A DNA stretch of 64,000 nucleotides, taken from Artocarpus heterophyllus. Its lineage: Eukaryota > Streptophyta > Magnoliopsida > Rosales > Moraceae. Positions 23,303 to 35,024 of this stretch are shown piece after piece (the first letter of the stretch is position 1; the number at the start of each line of letters is the position of its first letter). The translations under genes and the position numbers were made by a program. Below the pieces are notes generated by a model that made no database searches, had not been told where the DNA came from, and was given only the letters and a program-made list of their open reading frames with translations. The stretch is taken from assembly GCA_025403435.1 (NCBI GenBank), contig CM046350.1, positions 23,623,661-23,687,660 of the forward strand. The letters are read 5' to 3'.

Positions 23303-24213
23303 TGTTGGAAAAATAGTATGTAGCAGAATTTTAAAATTTTTACATCAGAGTATTTTCCAAAACACAAGTTTGACATGCTATATACATAAATTAACCAGAT
23401 CTTACTAACCTTTGTATGCCGAAAAGCTCCTGTAGTCTGTGAAGAGAAGTAACGTTTCAGAAGAGTCTCAACCAACTAGTCTTCTTCGCTATTCTCTATC
23501 CACGACTGGAGTGAGTGTGGGCTCACACGTACAACTCTTCCACGAGGTGACTCTCCTTCCAACCAATCGAGAGAACCCAAAGCAAGTGTTCGTGATTTAT
23601 GAATAAAAGCTCTCAGGGAGTTTTTAGATTTTCAGTAGCAGAGTATCACTCTTAATCTCTCAATTGATCTAAGTAACTCTTAAGACTTACTCCCTTTATA
23701 TAGAGGTTGGGCCTAGGGTTAGTCCTTCTCAGATTAGGTCTCAAAAACTTGAAACAGAATCAAGTTTGGACCAATATCTGATAAAATTCATGTGGAAACG
23801 TGTAATCTTATCATTCGCTCATCGGCAGGCCAAACAGCCTGATCGGTAAGCCAAACAGGCCCCATTGGCAGGCCGAACTGTCGATTAAAATCTCCTCGAA
23901 TCTTTTATTTACCACACGAGATTCTATAGGATAAAGTCTCAGTTTTAATTCAAATAACCCAATAGAGAAGCTATCTGATTAAAACAACTTTATCTAGATA
24001 ATCTCTAAGAAAATAAATCAATTACCAATAATTCTACAAGTTTAATTTATCCAAAATTAAATCAATCGATAAACAGACAAGAATTATCCGATCCCAATAA
24101 TTCAACAAGTTTATCTTGAATCAATTTTATCATAAAATTAATTCAACCAATAAACAGATATGAATTATCTGATTCTTCCAAATTTCAACAAATCTGATAA
24201 ATCCAACATAAGT
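23303..24213 (-). repeat. Truncated 5' LTR of copia element A
   Basis: About 911 bp aligning to 14880-15793 of the 3' LTR, then similarity stops abruptly after CCAACATAAGTT and unrelated repeat DNA begins. The missing part is the outer U3 half. It keeps the TATA region (near 23696-23704) and a short GGCAGGCC motif cluster (23820-23875). Confidence 0.85.
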
Positions 24214-24530
24214 TAATCTTGAAAATGTTTAAGTCTCCTTGATCCTTGAGCTTGTGAGAAGTTATTTGTGAGCTTTTGTGAAAGATTCACTCGAGTTCTC
24301 CTTTGGTTTCTCTCTGGTTTGTCTCACCGTGGAAGAGGCAACGAACAAGAAGAAAAGGAAGAAAAAGAAAAGGAAGAAAAGAGAGAGAAGCATGGAGAGA
24401 CGTGACAGAAAGGGAGAGAAAGTGAGTGAATTGATTTGAATGAAAGGGGAAATAATTGAGGGGGGCAGGGTAGGTGAATGAGTCTCTTCCGGAGACTTTT
24501 AGACATATAATGCCAAATGACATTTTTGTA
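24214..24530 (-). repeat. Inverted copy of the 13525-13827 repeat
   Basis: Its complement aligns with 13525-13827: shared AATTACAAAAA, TTGGCATT, CT-rich stretch, TTCTCACAA, and GGAGACTTAAACATTTTCAAGATT at its inner end. Similarity ends exactly at the truncation point of the copia A LTR, so the junction marks a deletion or rearrangement. The family is not known. Confidence 0.6.
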
Positions 24531-24711
24531 ATTAATTAGAAGTTCCTAGGACATTTTGGTAAATATACTAAATAGGCATTGGAAATTTTAGAAAATTTAA
24601 AAATAGGTAGAAATAAATATTATGAAATAGATTTCGGATGAAACAAAATTTAATTGACACACTAATAATTAATTTAATTACCATAATACGTATTAAGAAA
24701 ATAACGGTGTC

Positions 24712-25319
24712 ACTATTGTAATATGACTTGTTGTGTTGTCGATTTTAGATATTTCATAAGATCAAGTTATGTTGAAAATAACATGAAAATTTATTCCATT
24801 TAAATATAATAATTTGATTTGTTATTATCTTTTTTTATTTTAAAATTATGTTAATTATATTTGTAGTGACAGCAGTTATAATTTTCATAATAAATGCACT
24901 AAATCACTAGTGAAAGATAATTATTTTGCTACTTTTTATAGGAAAACTTCTACTACATTATAGTTTGTTATATTCTCGCTTTAGGTTGACTTATAAAATT
25001 AGTAAAAGTACTTACAATTAATGAGAAATATATAATAAATCAAATACTTTAGATAATTCATAATTAGAATTAAAATTCTATACCAGCTACGAAACATATA
25101 AAGAATTCTTAAAGCCTTATCGTTTTAATTTTTTGTTTTAAAAATATTAGTTTAAAATTGTTTAAAATATTTGTTTTCTTTTAAACTTTGTTTGTAAAAA
25201 TCCTTTGTCCTTTTAAAGCAAAAATTTTTAATCTTTCAAAAACCCATCCCTTTATGGATATGATAACCCCTTTCTGTACTACAAACATCCATGTTTAAAG
25301 AAATATTTTAGGCGATTCA
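24712..25319 (+). repeat. Truncated Athila-like LTR fragment
   Basis: Aligns over about 600 bp with 6712-7318, the last part of the Athila-like LTR: shared landmarks include AATATGACTTGTT, TTTATTCCATTTAAATATAATAATTT, GATAATTATTTTGCTACTTTTTATAGGAAAAC and the terminal ACAAACATCC..TTTAAA..TATTTTAGGCGATTCA. Beyond the end the two copies are unrelated. The upstream 1.5 kb of the LTR is missing, so this is a fragment and not a solo LTR. Confidence 0.75.
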
Positions 25320-26488
25320 ATAGCTAGCAACATGGTGAGATCGAGCATGCTAACGATGAACACAATCGAGCTAGCTCGCATTGAGGTGAGATCGAATAGG
25401 CTTACGATGAGCGAGGTCAAGCCGACTAGCGGCAAACGTGACTAAGCCTACTTATGGCAAGCTAATCAAGTTGGCCAGTAGAGCAAGATCGAGCCGGTAA
25501 GCAATGAACAATGTGATCGATCCATTTCCCAAAATAACTTTCAAATCGAGAGAGCTACATAACAACATTGAAAAGCTTATAGTTAATTATCATTCCAAAT
25601 TAGAATATTGAACCCATTTTTGTACAAGCATGAGCAAAACAAATCTATAATAATAAGGGGGAGATAGAAAGGATTCACCACATATGAAAATACTTTGCCA
25701 AATAATGTGTATTAATTGATCATATAAAAGGCAAATAGTACATATAAGAAAAAACTCGCTTCTTTTTGACATTGCATCCAAAGTTCATGAGTGATTTGAT
25801 CAAGTAAATGGTGTTGAATGGCCTGAGAATTAGAGTTTAATTGATTTTTCCTTGACGAGGCATGTCAGTTCATTTAGTGGCTAAACATAGCACACTTTAG
25901 TGGCAACATGGAATGGTAGTTTTGCCATTGTATTGAAAGTGAATAGTATGCTTAATTATAAGGACAACTCCTAGTTCTCCTTGGCTGCATTTTCTTTCAA
26001 GCGCTTTTTGCTTTAGTAAGATGCATATCAATGACCAAGGTTTTGATGGAGCTCCTGATACTTGTTAATGTCCCTATGATAATGAGAAACTATTAGTTTG
26101 TTAGGCCATTTAATGTATACTATACCTCAATGTTCCATGATGACCAAATCATCTTCACTAATGTTTAGCTGATCTTGGAGGAGGTGCTCTAAAAGAAGCT
26201 AATAAATAAGGAGTCAATCCTTTATGGGTCAACATCGGAGTAAGTAATGATATCTGATGTAGAGGACATAAAGTCATAGTCAGTGGTCGACCGAAGTACG
26301 CCAAAAAGATATAACGGCTGCAATGATTGGTATACTGATATGACTCCAAGGTAACAACGTTAGATGGAAGCAAAGTGTCAACGTTGAGGAGCACATCACC
26401 TGATGGCCAACATCTCTCCTACTCGATAAGTGTTGAGATACGAAGGTATGTGCATATGATTCAGCTCGTTGAGTTAGTAGTAGATGCA

Positions 26489-26725
26489 TTAGGCATTATG
26501 AGGCTCAAGAATGGCGAGCCAATGAATGATGAGCCAACGAGCTGTAAGATGAAATATGTGCTTGTCGGTTGCTTCACCATGAGAAGATGAGTCCTTAATT
26601 AGATATCTTAAATTGGCAACTTTGTAGGCCAATGCAGATTTGGCTTGTTTGTTTGAGTGACTTGTAGGAGGATCATGGACCCTCTCTTCCATCATTGCAC
26701 TAGTATCATTATGGTCATTTGTCAT
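26489..26725 (-). pseudogene. Possible gag N-terminus of the Tat-like remnant
   Basis: A 78-codon frame begins with ATG about 60 bases inside the primer site (MTNDHNDTSAMMEERVHDPP...) and ends early. Its position directly after a primer site is the only support for gag; I recognise no domain. Downstream frames in the same direction (26489-26158) might continue it with shifts. Confidence 0.3.
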
Positions 26726-27359
26726 GGTGACTAATTGAGTAAAGACTTCAACAGTTGTTGATAAAAAATAAAAAAAAAAAAAAGCCCTACGATGGGCGTC
26801 AAGCTATAAACATCAGAATCTATGGTCAAAACAGAAAACGAATGTAGTTAGTAGAATGAAATCATGAACATGAAAATTAGGACCTTTGATCATCATTAGT
26901 GTCTTCATCACTGTTAGTTAGTCAGACTATGATGGAAAGTACATGACAAACAAACAAAGTACAGAAAGTAAATAATGAAACCAAAATTTTTAGTAGTTCA
27001 TTCTTGAATGAGCTATGTCTGCTATTGAGATGTTTATTATGTTGGATCAAAGTTTCTAAGGCAAGTTGGGTACAATGTTTTCTGAATGATTTCTATAAAG
27101 TAATAGCAAGTAAAATGCTATAAGGTCCCTTGTGAAGGGTCATCTCCCTCTATTTATCGAGGTTCAACGAGGTGGTTACATGAGCGGTTACCATTCTTTT
27201 TCTCTCATCGCGCGATAGCTGAGTGTAGTAATGGTGTGAATTAGTGGTTGGTTACCACATACTCATATGCACATGTCCTTCTAGCAATGGTATTCATTGA
27301 AACATGCTTATAAAGATTAGAGTGGTCCGAGAAGTCCAAGGTTAATTGTCATTGTGAAT

Positions 27360-27875
27360 TACAGAATAATAAGTGAGTAGTGAGTGGTAAGCAATAAGTA
27401 GTGAGTGGCAAGTAACGATCGATAATTAGGAGTGATCAATGGTAAGTGGCAAGTAATGAGTGGCAAGCCATCGAGTGGCAAATGATGTCAACTTGTGGCA
27501 AACTAACTCGAGGCAAGTAAGGCTAGGAGTGGCGAGCGAACTAGTGACAAGGAATAAGGAATGAGGAGCAAGGAGTAAGGAGAATGTAGCAAGTGCCTTT
27601 ATGAGCTTGTAATAGGGACTAACGATTGACGACTGGTGAATAATGACTAATGACTTGTCACTTCTTATGCATGAGAGGTCATCAAGTGGCAAGTAGCAAC
27701 TAGCAAAAAGCAAGTGGTTTGTATGACTAGTCTTATAATGTCCACACTTACGTGGTTATTGAGTATCAAGTAGGCAACTAGGCAACCGTTCAATAGTCGA
27801 CTAAGTAGCCATCAAGTAGATGACTAGGCGACCATCAAGTAGACGAGTAGAGGGCTGTCAAGTAGACGACTAACT
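27360..27875. repeat. Degenerate short-period repeats
   Basis: 27360-27720 is rich in variants of AGTGGCAAGTAA (for example at 27438, 27459, 27473), with irregular 10-20 base spacing. 27770-27875 holds about four copies of a ~30-base unit around GACTAGGCGACCATCAAGTAGA. They lie inside the probable LTR of the Tat-like remnant. Confidence 0.6.
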
Positions 27876-28339
27876 GATTAGTATGAACAAATGACTCCTT
27901 CAAAGTGAAGTGATCACTAATCATATGTGTGGTTGTGAGTAGCAGATGAAGTCTAACTCCAAAAGTAGAGAAGTAATATTCTTGTGGAAAAAAATAATGA
28001 AAACATAATCATTTTAAAATTATGTACAAAGTTTTTTATTAAAGAGGTGAAGACTTAAAAGTAATGTGACAATAGGGTTGTTCTATTTGTGCACCTTTTT
28101 TGTTCTCCACAGTCCACACCTTATTTCAAATAAAATTTTGGGAGAAAGAACCAAATAGCATATGTAGGCTAGGAATTAGTAAACGATATCATATGTTTTC
28201 AAAATGTGTAATAAATAGCAAATCATGATTAACTTAGATTTAACCCATGAGAAATTAAAACAAAAACCCAAAATACCTTTACCTCTTTCTTTTCTTTGTC
28301 TCTCAACCACCTTCCTTGTCGGTACTGGTGGTAGCGGGA

Positions 28340-28840
28340 TTACAATATTTGCATGTTAATATTGTATTTTCAAATAGTGAAAAAATTTACCTGTAATGTC
28401 AACCGGCAATTTTGTTGACAGCCAAGAAATATTTTATTAATATATAAATACTGTATTTTCATGTAAATACTAAAATTTATTGGCAACCTCATCGGACCTA
28501 GGAAATGCTGTATTAACATATAAATACTATATTCCATGTAAATACAAAATTTACCATAAGGCAACGTTGATGTCACCAACAGTCGAGAAGTATTGTATTA
28601 ACATTTAAATACTTTATTTCCGTATAAATATAAAAATTTACCAAAACGTTATCAGAAACCATCGGTACCTGCAACGTCCTTGGTGACCAAAAAATATTAT
28701 ATTAATATATAAATACTGTATTTTTATGTAAATATAGAAATTTACCGGACAACCTCGGCAAACCACCAAATACTGGGAAATATTATATTTACATTAAAAA
28801 ACCATATTTCTATGTAAATACAAAAATTTACTAGTGATGT
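28340..28840. repeat. Degenerate minisatellite, left part
   Basis: About six copies of an AT-rich unit (ATTAATATATAAATACTGTATTT..ATGTAAATAC..AAATTTACC) separated by short GC-richer spacers with GGCAAC, at irregular spacing of about 75-110 bases. The array is cut by insertion of copia B at 28845 and continues at 38515. Confidence 0.75.
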
Positions 28841-28845
28841 CGACG

Positions 28846-30879
28846 TGTTAGACATGTATGCCCTAAGGAGTAAAAATGTAATATGTTTTTGGAGACATTT
28901 TTATCAATAAAGAATTTATTCATTTATATATACCAAATCTTGTCCTCTTTACGTTCATATTTGTTGAATGTATAATAAACAAACAGTAGTCTGAGACTGT
29001 CAGTCTAAACCTTAAGAATTGGGCATATGATGGACTGATTATGCGGAAGACACGATTCTTAAGGTGACGGTCTAAAACATATGATCCGTAATCGAGGGAA
29101 TAAAGCTGGGCGTTTTATTCATGTAAAGATTGTTATGTTGTTTATATCCCTTTTGGGAGATGGTTTGTCTTGGCCATCGGAGTTGGACTCCGTGAATAGA
29201 AACATTGGCACGTTGTAATAGGTGACGATGTGTTGGATCGGGACATAAAGTGAATTGATTTAGATTAATAATTCTGTCTTGACAAATCGATTCACTTTAG
29301 ATAGTCATTTGTATTGTATCTTAATCCTGAGATGAATAGTGGGCCAGTTGTCTCGACTTGTGTCTTTTGATGTGCCAAAGGGTGACTCCCACATCTCAAT
29401 AGTGGTATGCATACCGGTACGTTGGAGGCATGACTCTTGATAGCGTAGACTTGTTATTCATAGATATGGAATCCATAGCTCCTCTTTAGGAGTAATGATA
29501 TCCTCTTATATGCGTTGTCCTGTAATTGAAAAACTGGAGCGCTCAACCATTTGGATACATAGGTGTAACCGAATGGTATACTATCTTTGGATGGTAAGTT
29601 TTCTAATAGTGAGACAATGGAACGTAAGATAAAAATAATCGGGAAGGTAAGACAGAACTTGTCCTTAAGCCGATTATGGATGATCATATGGGGATGCGAT
29701 ACACTATGATATGTCATGGAGACTTAGCTACACGAGCTTCGTAATTCTATAAAGTTTGAGAGTGCAGCTCCAAGCTTTTAGTGGAGTAGCATTGGAGTTG
29801 ATAATTGTGAAATGTATATCTGGGATATTAGGTTTCATAATTATCATGAGCTTGAACTTTATAGGTCCATTTTGGTCCCCTTTGCTAGCTCACAAAATCC
29901 TGTAACGACATGGTGTGCTTTTTCAATAATTGGTGACTTATGTCAGATTTATTAGATTGGTTTAAAATTTGTAAGAATCAAATAATTCATGTCTGTTTAT
30001 CGATTGAATTAATTTTGTAAGAAATTAGTTCAAGATAAACTTGTTGAATTATTGCGATAAGATAATTCTTGTCTGTTTATCGATTATTTTAATTTTAGGA
30101 CAAATTAGAAGAAGATAAACTTGTAGAATTATTGTGAATTGATTTATTTTCTTAAAGATTATCTTGATAAAGTTTGTTTTGATCAGATAACTTCTCTATT
30201 GGGTTATTTGAATCAAAACTAAGACTTTATCCTTTAGAATCTAGGGTGGAAAATAAAAGATTCACGGAGATTTTTTCTCAGGAGTTCGGCCTGTCGGATG
30301 ACGTGTTCGGCCTGTCGAACTGGCCTGTTCGGCCTGCCGATCATAATGTTCGGCCTGCCGATCAACAGAAGATAAGATTAGGCGTTTTCACGCAGATCTT
30401 ATCAGATATTGATCCGAACTTGATTCAATTTCGAGTTTTTGAGACCTAATCTGATATGGACTGACCCCAGGACCAATAGCTATATAAAGGGAGTGAGTCT
30501 TATGATTTACAGAGATCAGTTGAGAGATTAAGAGTGATACTCTTCTAGTGAGCATCTTAAAACTCCCTGAGAGCTTTTGTTCACAAATCACGAACACTAG
30601 CTTTAGGTTCTCTCTATTGGTTGGAAGGAGAGTCACTGGTGAAAGAGCTGTACGTGTGAGCCCACACTTACTCCGGTTGTGGATAGAGAATAGCAAAGAA
30701 GACCAGTTGGTTGAGGCTCTTCTGTAACGTTACTTCTCTACACAGGTTGCGGAGGTTCTTCGGCACACTGAGGTTAGTAAGATCTGTCTAATTTATACAT
30801 ATAACATGTCAAACCTGTGTTTAGGAAATTACTCTGATGAAAAATTTTAAAAATTCCACTGTGCACTTTGTTTCCAACA
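28846..30879 (+). repeat. 5' LTR of copia element B
   Basis: 2034 bp, TG..CA ends. Contains five TCGGCCTGYCGA-type motifs at 30284-30366, a TATA box TATATAAA at 30481-30488 and a transcribed part with CT-rich and GAGA stretches. It has one extra ~21-base motif unit compared with the 3' LTR. Confidence 0.95.
30481..30488 (+). promoter_or_regulatory. TATA box in 5' LTR of copia B
   Basis: TATATAAA follows CCAATAGC by a few bases, about 115 bases downstream of the GC-rich motif cluster. The same arrangement is at 38122-38129 in the 3' LTR. Confidence 0.7.
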
Positions 30880-30881
30880 AT

Positions 30882-30893
30882 TGGTATCAGAGC
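30882..30893 (+). other. Primer binding site of copia element B
   Basis: TGGTATCAGAGC starts two bases after the 5' LTR. It is the standard plant copia site complementary to the 3' end of initiator tRNA-Met. Confidence 0.9.
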
Positions 30894-32543
30894 CGAGGTT
30901 TTTACATAAATTTGCAAGTTTATGATCATGTTATATGCATAAATTTTGTGATCTTAATCTCTCCTATGTTTGAATTGAATTTTATAGAGAGATGGCACTC
31001 TAGGTTTCTATATAATATATATGTTATCATGGATTATGTGGTGAATGTTTATTAATTAATTATGGTTGATTAAATCATTGTTTAATTATTTATTAATTAA
31101 TTAATACCGGTTATGGTTTCTTAGAGGTTAGAATGTGTATCTAGGTTTTTCATGTAATTAGATGGCGGACTATCATCTCCATCTAGGAATTGTTATTTAA
31201 TTTTTAATTTGTAAGAATTTTGTAATTAAATAATTATTCGAAGAAGACGGAACGAGAAGTCGGATCTTAAAGATTGATGATGGCGCCTCTAGGTATTTCC
31301 TGAGTCTCTAATTTTATGTTTTTGAATTGTTGAAAATAAAATTTATGTATTGCATTAAAATTGTATTTTCTAGATTGAGGGTTTTCTGCTCGGTCGGCAT
31401 GCCGGACCTCACAATTCGGTAGGCCGAAGGTCACAGATCGACAGGCCGGACGTGTGGTCCGGCAGGCCGACAATGGGGCAAAAATTTTGATGCTCTGTCG
31501 GTAGGCCAAACCTTCATGTTCGGCAGGCCGAACCTCCATGATCGGCAGACCGATCACCCAGATCAGCCTGCCAACCAAGAGCTACCGAGTGTCTAGAAAA
31601 GGTGCAATTTTTTCCGATGCAGTTTTAATTTTATTTTTGGGATGATTATGAGAAACATTAAATTTGGATATGACCGGAAATATGAAGTATTCGATTCATA
31701 CGAGATTGAAGACTTGAAGACGGATATTACATGAAAAAGGATACAGCTTGAGGATTCAAGGATGAAGAATCGATAAATGTCTCGATTATTCTCTTGTAAT
31801 CTTAGTTTTCTATTCTCTAGGGTGGAACCATAATATTACGGTTATTATTATTTTGCTTGTAGCTTTGCTTGAGTGCTTTGCTTGTCTGCATTATAATATG
31901 ATTTACCATGTATATTGATAACATGTCATATAGAATAAGGAGTGCCGCTCATATTAAAATCGTTCATGCATGATTTTAAAATAAAACCTTGACTTCAAAA
32001 GATTGAGTGGGAGAAGGTTTTCGAAGAGAGGACCTAAGGCCTCCATCATTGGTCCATAGGAAGAACATGGTGGTCCCGACCCCTAGGATGGGATTTCTAT
32101 CATGTACCAGATTGGATCTCTGAAAGGATAAGGTATTTTAGTATGATTTATGGTTGCACACCCCTAGGTGGTGATTATAAATCATGGATAAAATATTGAA
32201 ACGGTGGTTATACACTCACGTTAATTTTATTATTAACCTCCCTTAGGAGCTCTGTTAATAAAATTAATGGCCAAAGAAACGATTATTAGTATATGTTGGA
32301 TCATACGGGTCCTGGATGGCATATATTAATCAGGAGGGGATTCGTGTTCCTGATTGAATTTGGCATGACTCCCCTAGGAGCTTGTTAAATTCTGAGTTGG
32401 GAATTATCGTTGTAAGGTTGTGATATTTTCAAGGTTTTGACACATAAACACATTTATATGATTTTACATGATTGTGTTATCTTACTAAATTATTATATAT
32501 GTTTGCTTATGTTTGGTATATGATTCTTTATTGTAGATTGAAA
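30894..32543 (+). other. Leader of copia element B
   Basis: A 1.65-kb non-coding leader between primer site and gag. It holds a cluster of TCGGCAGGCCGA-type motifs at 31391-31573, a purine-rich stretch, and CCCCTAGG-containing repeats at 32080-32385. Colinear with the leader of element A. It probably includes the packaging signal. Confidence 0.7.
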
Positions 32544-33501
32544 ATGTCTAAAAACGCTTTATCATCGATACTTGACAAAAACCAATTAACCGGTGAGAAT
32601 TATAACGATTGAAAACGAAACCTGGACATCGTCCTATCCTTTGAGAAACTAAAATATATACTGACAACTCCTTGTCCTCCCGAGCCTACGGGAGACTCAA
32701 GTAATGAGCAATTCCAAGCGTACGACTGCTAGAAAGATGCTAATGATCAGGCCCGCTACTATGTTATGGCTAGCATGAACAACATGCTGCAGGCTCAACA
32801 TCAGGATTATGAGACTGCGAAGCAGATCTTGGGATAATCTTGACGACATGTTTGGAGGCCAGGCCATAACAAAGCGACAAGGGGCGCTTCGGAAACTCTT
32901 AAACTGTAGACAGAGACTGGGGACATCTGTAAAGGAGCACATGATGTTGGTCATGGGTTACCTCGCTAAGGCTCAAACCAATGGAGCCGACATCGATGCT
33001 GAAACTCAGATGACTATGGTCTTTGAGACTCTGTCTAAGGAATTTATTCCGTTTAGAGCTACTTTTAATTTAAGCAATAGACGGGATATGACCTTGACAG
33101 AACTAATGAAACAGTTACAGGAGTTTGAACTGCTGATCAGGGAGTCTCCTGCTGGTGGTGAGGCCAACGTGGTAGCTGCTTCTGGTTCCAATCCTAACTC
33201 TAGGAATGGAAAGAAGCAATGGGCCAAGAGTGGGAAGTCTTCTATTCCTCCTGCTACCAAGAGCAAGAAGAAGAAGAAGAAGAACCCAAAGAAGCTTAAG
33301 TGCTTCTTCTGTGGTAAGGTCGGGCATATAAAAAAGCATTGCAAGGACTTCCTTTCCAAGGGAGGTAGGTGTGATCTTCTATATTTAGAAACTTGTTTGG
33401 TTGAGGAATCCAGTGACATCTGGGTCATAGATTCCGGTGCAACTAATCATGTTTGTGTTTCTCTTACAGGGATTCAAAGAAACGAGAAGTCTACTACGTG
33501 A
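32544..33501 (+). pseudogene. Copia B gag and protease
   Basis: Gag starts with ATG at 32544 (MSKNALSSILDKNQLTGENY). Tryptophan codons appear to have become TGA (32610-32612) and TAG (32730-32732), and an extra G near 32831 shifts the frame. From 32809 on an open frame covers the gag core (RQGALRKLL, KEHMMLVMGYLAKAQTNGAD), the basic stretch, the CCHC knuckle CFFCGKVGHIKKHC (about 33301-33342) and the protease site DSGATNHVC (from 33430). A further shift near 33470 separates it from integrase. Confidence 0.92.
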
Positions 33502-35024
33502 AGACTTAACAGCTTCGGAATGGGCGATGGATCCTTGGTCTCTGCGGAAGCAGTGGGAGATGTCCATCTTTATTTTGATAATTATAGGAGTTTAATTTTG
33601 TGAGATTATTTTGTATGTTCCTAAATTTAAAAGGAATTTAATTTCTGTATCTTCTTTATTTAAAGACTCTTACGTGGTATCTTTTAATGAAAAAGTGGTG
33701 ATTCATAAAAACAAATCTTTTATATGTTCTGGATGGATGCAAAATAATCTATATTTTATCAAACCTAAGATGGACTTATTGCTTAATGCTGAGATAAATG
33801 AAAATAACTCAAAAAGACTTAAAACTTCTCACTCTAATAAGACTTATCTTTGGCATTTGCGCCTTGGCCATAGTTAACATGAATAGGATTAAAGGTTGGT
33901 AAGGGATGGACCTTTAAGTCACTTAAAGGTGGAATCTATACCTCAATGTGAGTCTTGTTTGGAGGGTAAAATGACCAAAAGACCATACGGGTCTAAGGGC
34001 AATAGGGCCGAAGGGGTTCTAGGAACTTGTGCATAGTGATGTTTGCGGGCCGATGAACATCCGGGCACGAGGAGGGTATGAGTACTTCGTCACTTTTATT
34101 GACGATTACTCAAGATATGGGTATGTGTACCTAATGCACCACAAAAACGAAACTTATGATAAGTTTAGGGAGTTTCGGGCTGAAGTGGAAAAGCAATTGG
34201 GTAGACCCATAAAGGCACTTCGATCTGATCAAGGTGGGGAATACCTTTCTGATGAGTTCTTGGGACGCTTGTTAGAGAATGAGATTTTATCCCATTTGAC
34301 TGCGTTGGGCACTCCGCAGCAGAATGGCGTAGCGGAGAGAAGGAATAGGACTTTGTTGGACATGACTAGGTCCATGATGAGTTATTCATCATTGCCTTTA
34401 TCCTTTTGGGGATATGCACTACAAACCGCATGTTATCTTTTGAACAATGTGCCTTCAAAATCGGTCCCTAAAACTCCTCACGAGTTGTGGACAAGACGGA
34501 AGACATCCTTAAACCATATTTGCATATGGGGATGTCCAGCTCATCTCCTGTTTAAGGATCCGAATAAGTTGAAAGTACGTTCAGAAGTTTGCGTGTTTGT
34601 AGGATATCCAAAAGGGACTAAAGGGGGTTATTTTTATAACCCAAAGGAAAATAAAGTCGTGGTTTCAACTAATGCAACTTTTCTTGAGGAGAGTTACATG
34701 GACGACTTTAAACCTCGAAGCAAAGTGGTGCTTGAGGAGTTAAGGGGTGATGCATTCACTTCGGAGGTTCCAAATGAAACCATTCTGATCGGTGTAGAAA
34801 AACCAAACAAACCTGAACAACAACCTCAGGGACTTCGGCGTAGTGGGAGGATCAAGCGTCAACCTAAGAGGTATATGTTCAATGGGGAGGTCTTTTTGGT
34901 TGAACCAGATGAACATGACAGGGATCCTTATACTTACGCAGAAGCTATGGAGGATGTTGATTCAAGACTTTGGACAGAGGCCATGAACATAAAGATGAAG
35001 TCTATGAAGACTAATCGGGTCTAG
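33502..35024 (+). pseudogene. Copia B integrase
   Basis: 33611-33877 encodes the linker (YVPKFKRNLISVSSLF) and the histidine pair LWHLRLGH; a shift near 33875 follows; CESCLEGKMTKRP completes the zinc site near 33950. From 34029 a 331-codon frame holds the catalytic core: [19 protein letters not shown] with the first Asp, [14 protein letters not shown] with the second, and [14 protein letters not shown] with the Glu, followed by the copia-specific C-terminal part ([16 protein letters not shown]). The three catalytic residues are present; the frameshift and stops outside inactivate the polyprotein. The enzyme inserts element DNA into the genome. Confidence 0.93.

Larger units (their letters stand above)
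14880..24213 (-). mobile_element. Ty1/copia retrotransposon A, 5' LTR truncated, with nested hAT insertion
   Basis: Read on the minus strand: truncated 5' LTR (24213-23303), primer binding site, leader, gag, protease, integrase, reverse transcriptase, RNase H, purine tract and full 3' LTR (16886-14880). The domain order with integrase before reverse transcriptase defines copia. It belongs to the same family as element B (28846-38514), in opposite orientation. The internal region is broken by stops, a lost gag start and an 838-bp hAT-type insertion. GTTAT (14875-14879) flanks the intact end; the other flank is lost, so the target duplication cannot be checked. Confidence 0.9.
25326..27950 (-). 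mobile_element. Gypsy remnant (probably Tat-like), LTR, primer site and gag start
   Basis: Read on the minus strand: an LTR-like segment (about 27950-26802) with a TATA-like CGATAAATAG (27150-27159), then TGACGCCCATCGTAGGGC (26801-26784), very close to the TGGCGCC..CGTGGGGC primer-site region of Tat-type gypsy elements, a poly(T)-rich leader, and an open frame starting at 26725. The LTR part contains degenerate AGTGGCAAG repeats. Nothing of pol is recognisable; 25326-25560 has GATCGAG-rich sequence of unknown origin. Lineage is inferred from the primer site alone. Confidence 0.45.

Noticed and set aside
27360..27875. CRISPR-like spacing of short repeats
   Set aside because: Repeats are degenerate, irregularly spaced and in a plant LTR context.
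28130..28141. A possible 9-bp target duplication (TAAAATTTT / GAATTTTTT) of the Mutator-like candidate
   Set aside because: AT-rich and mismatched; not distinguishable from chance.
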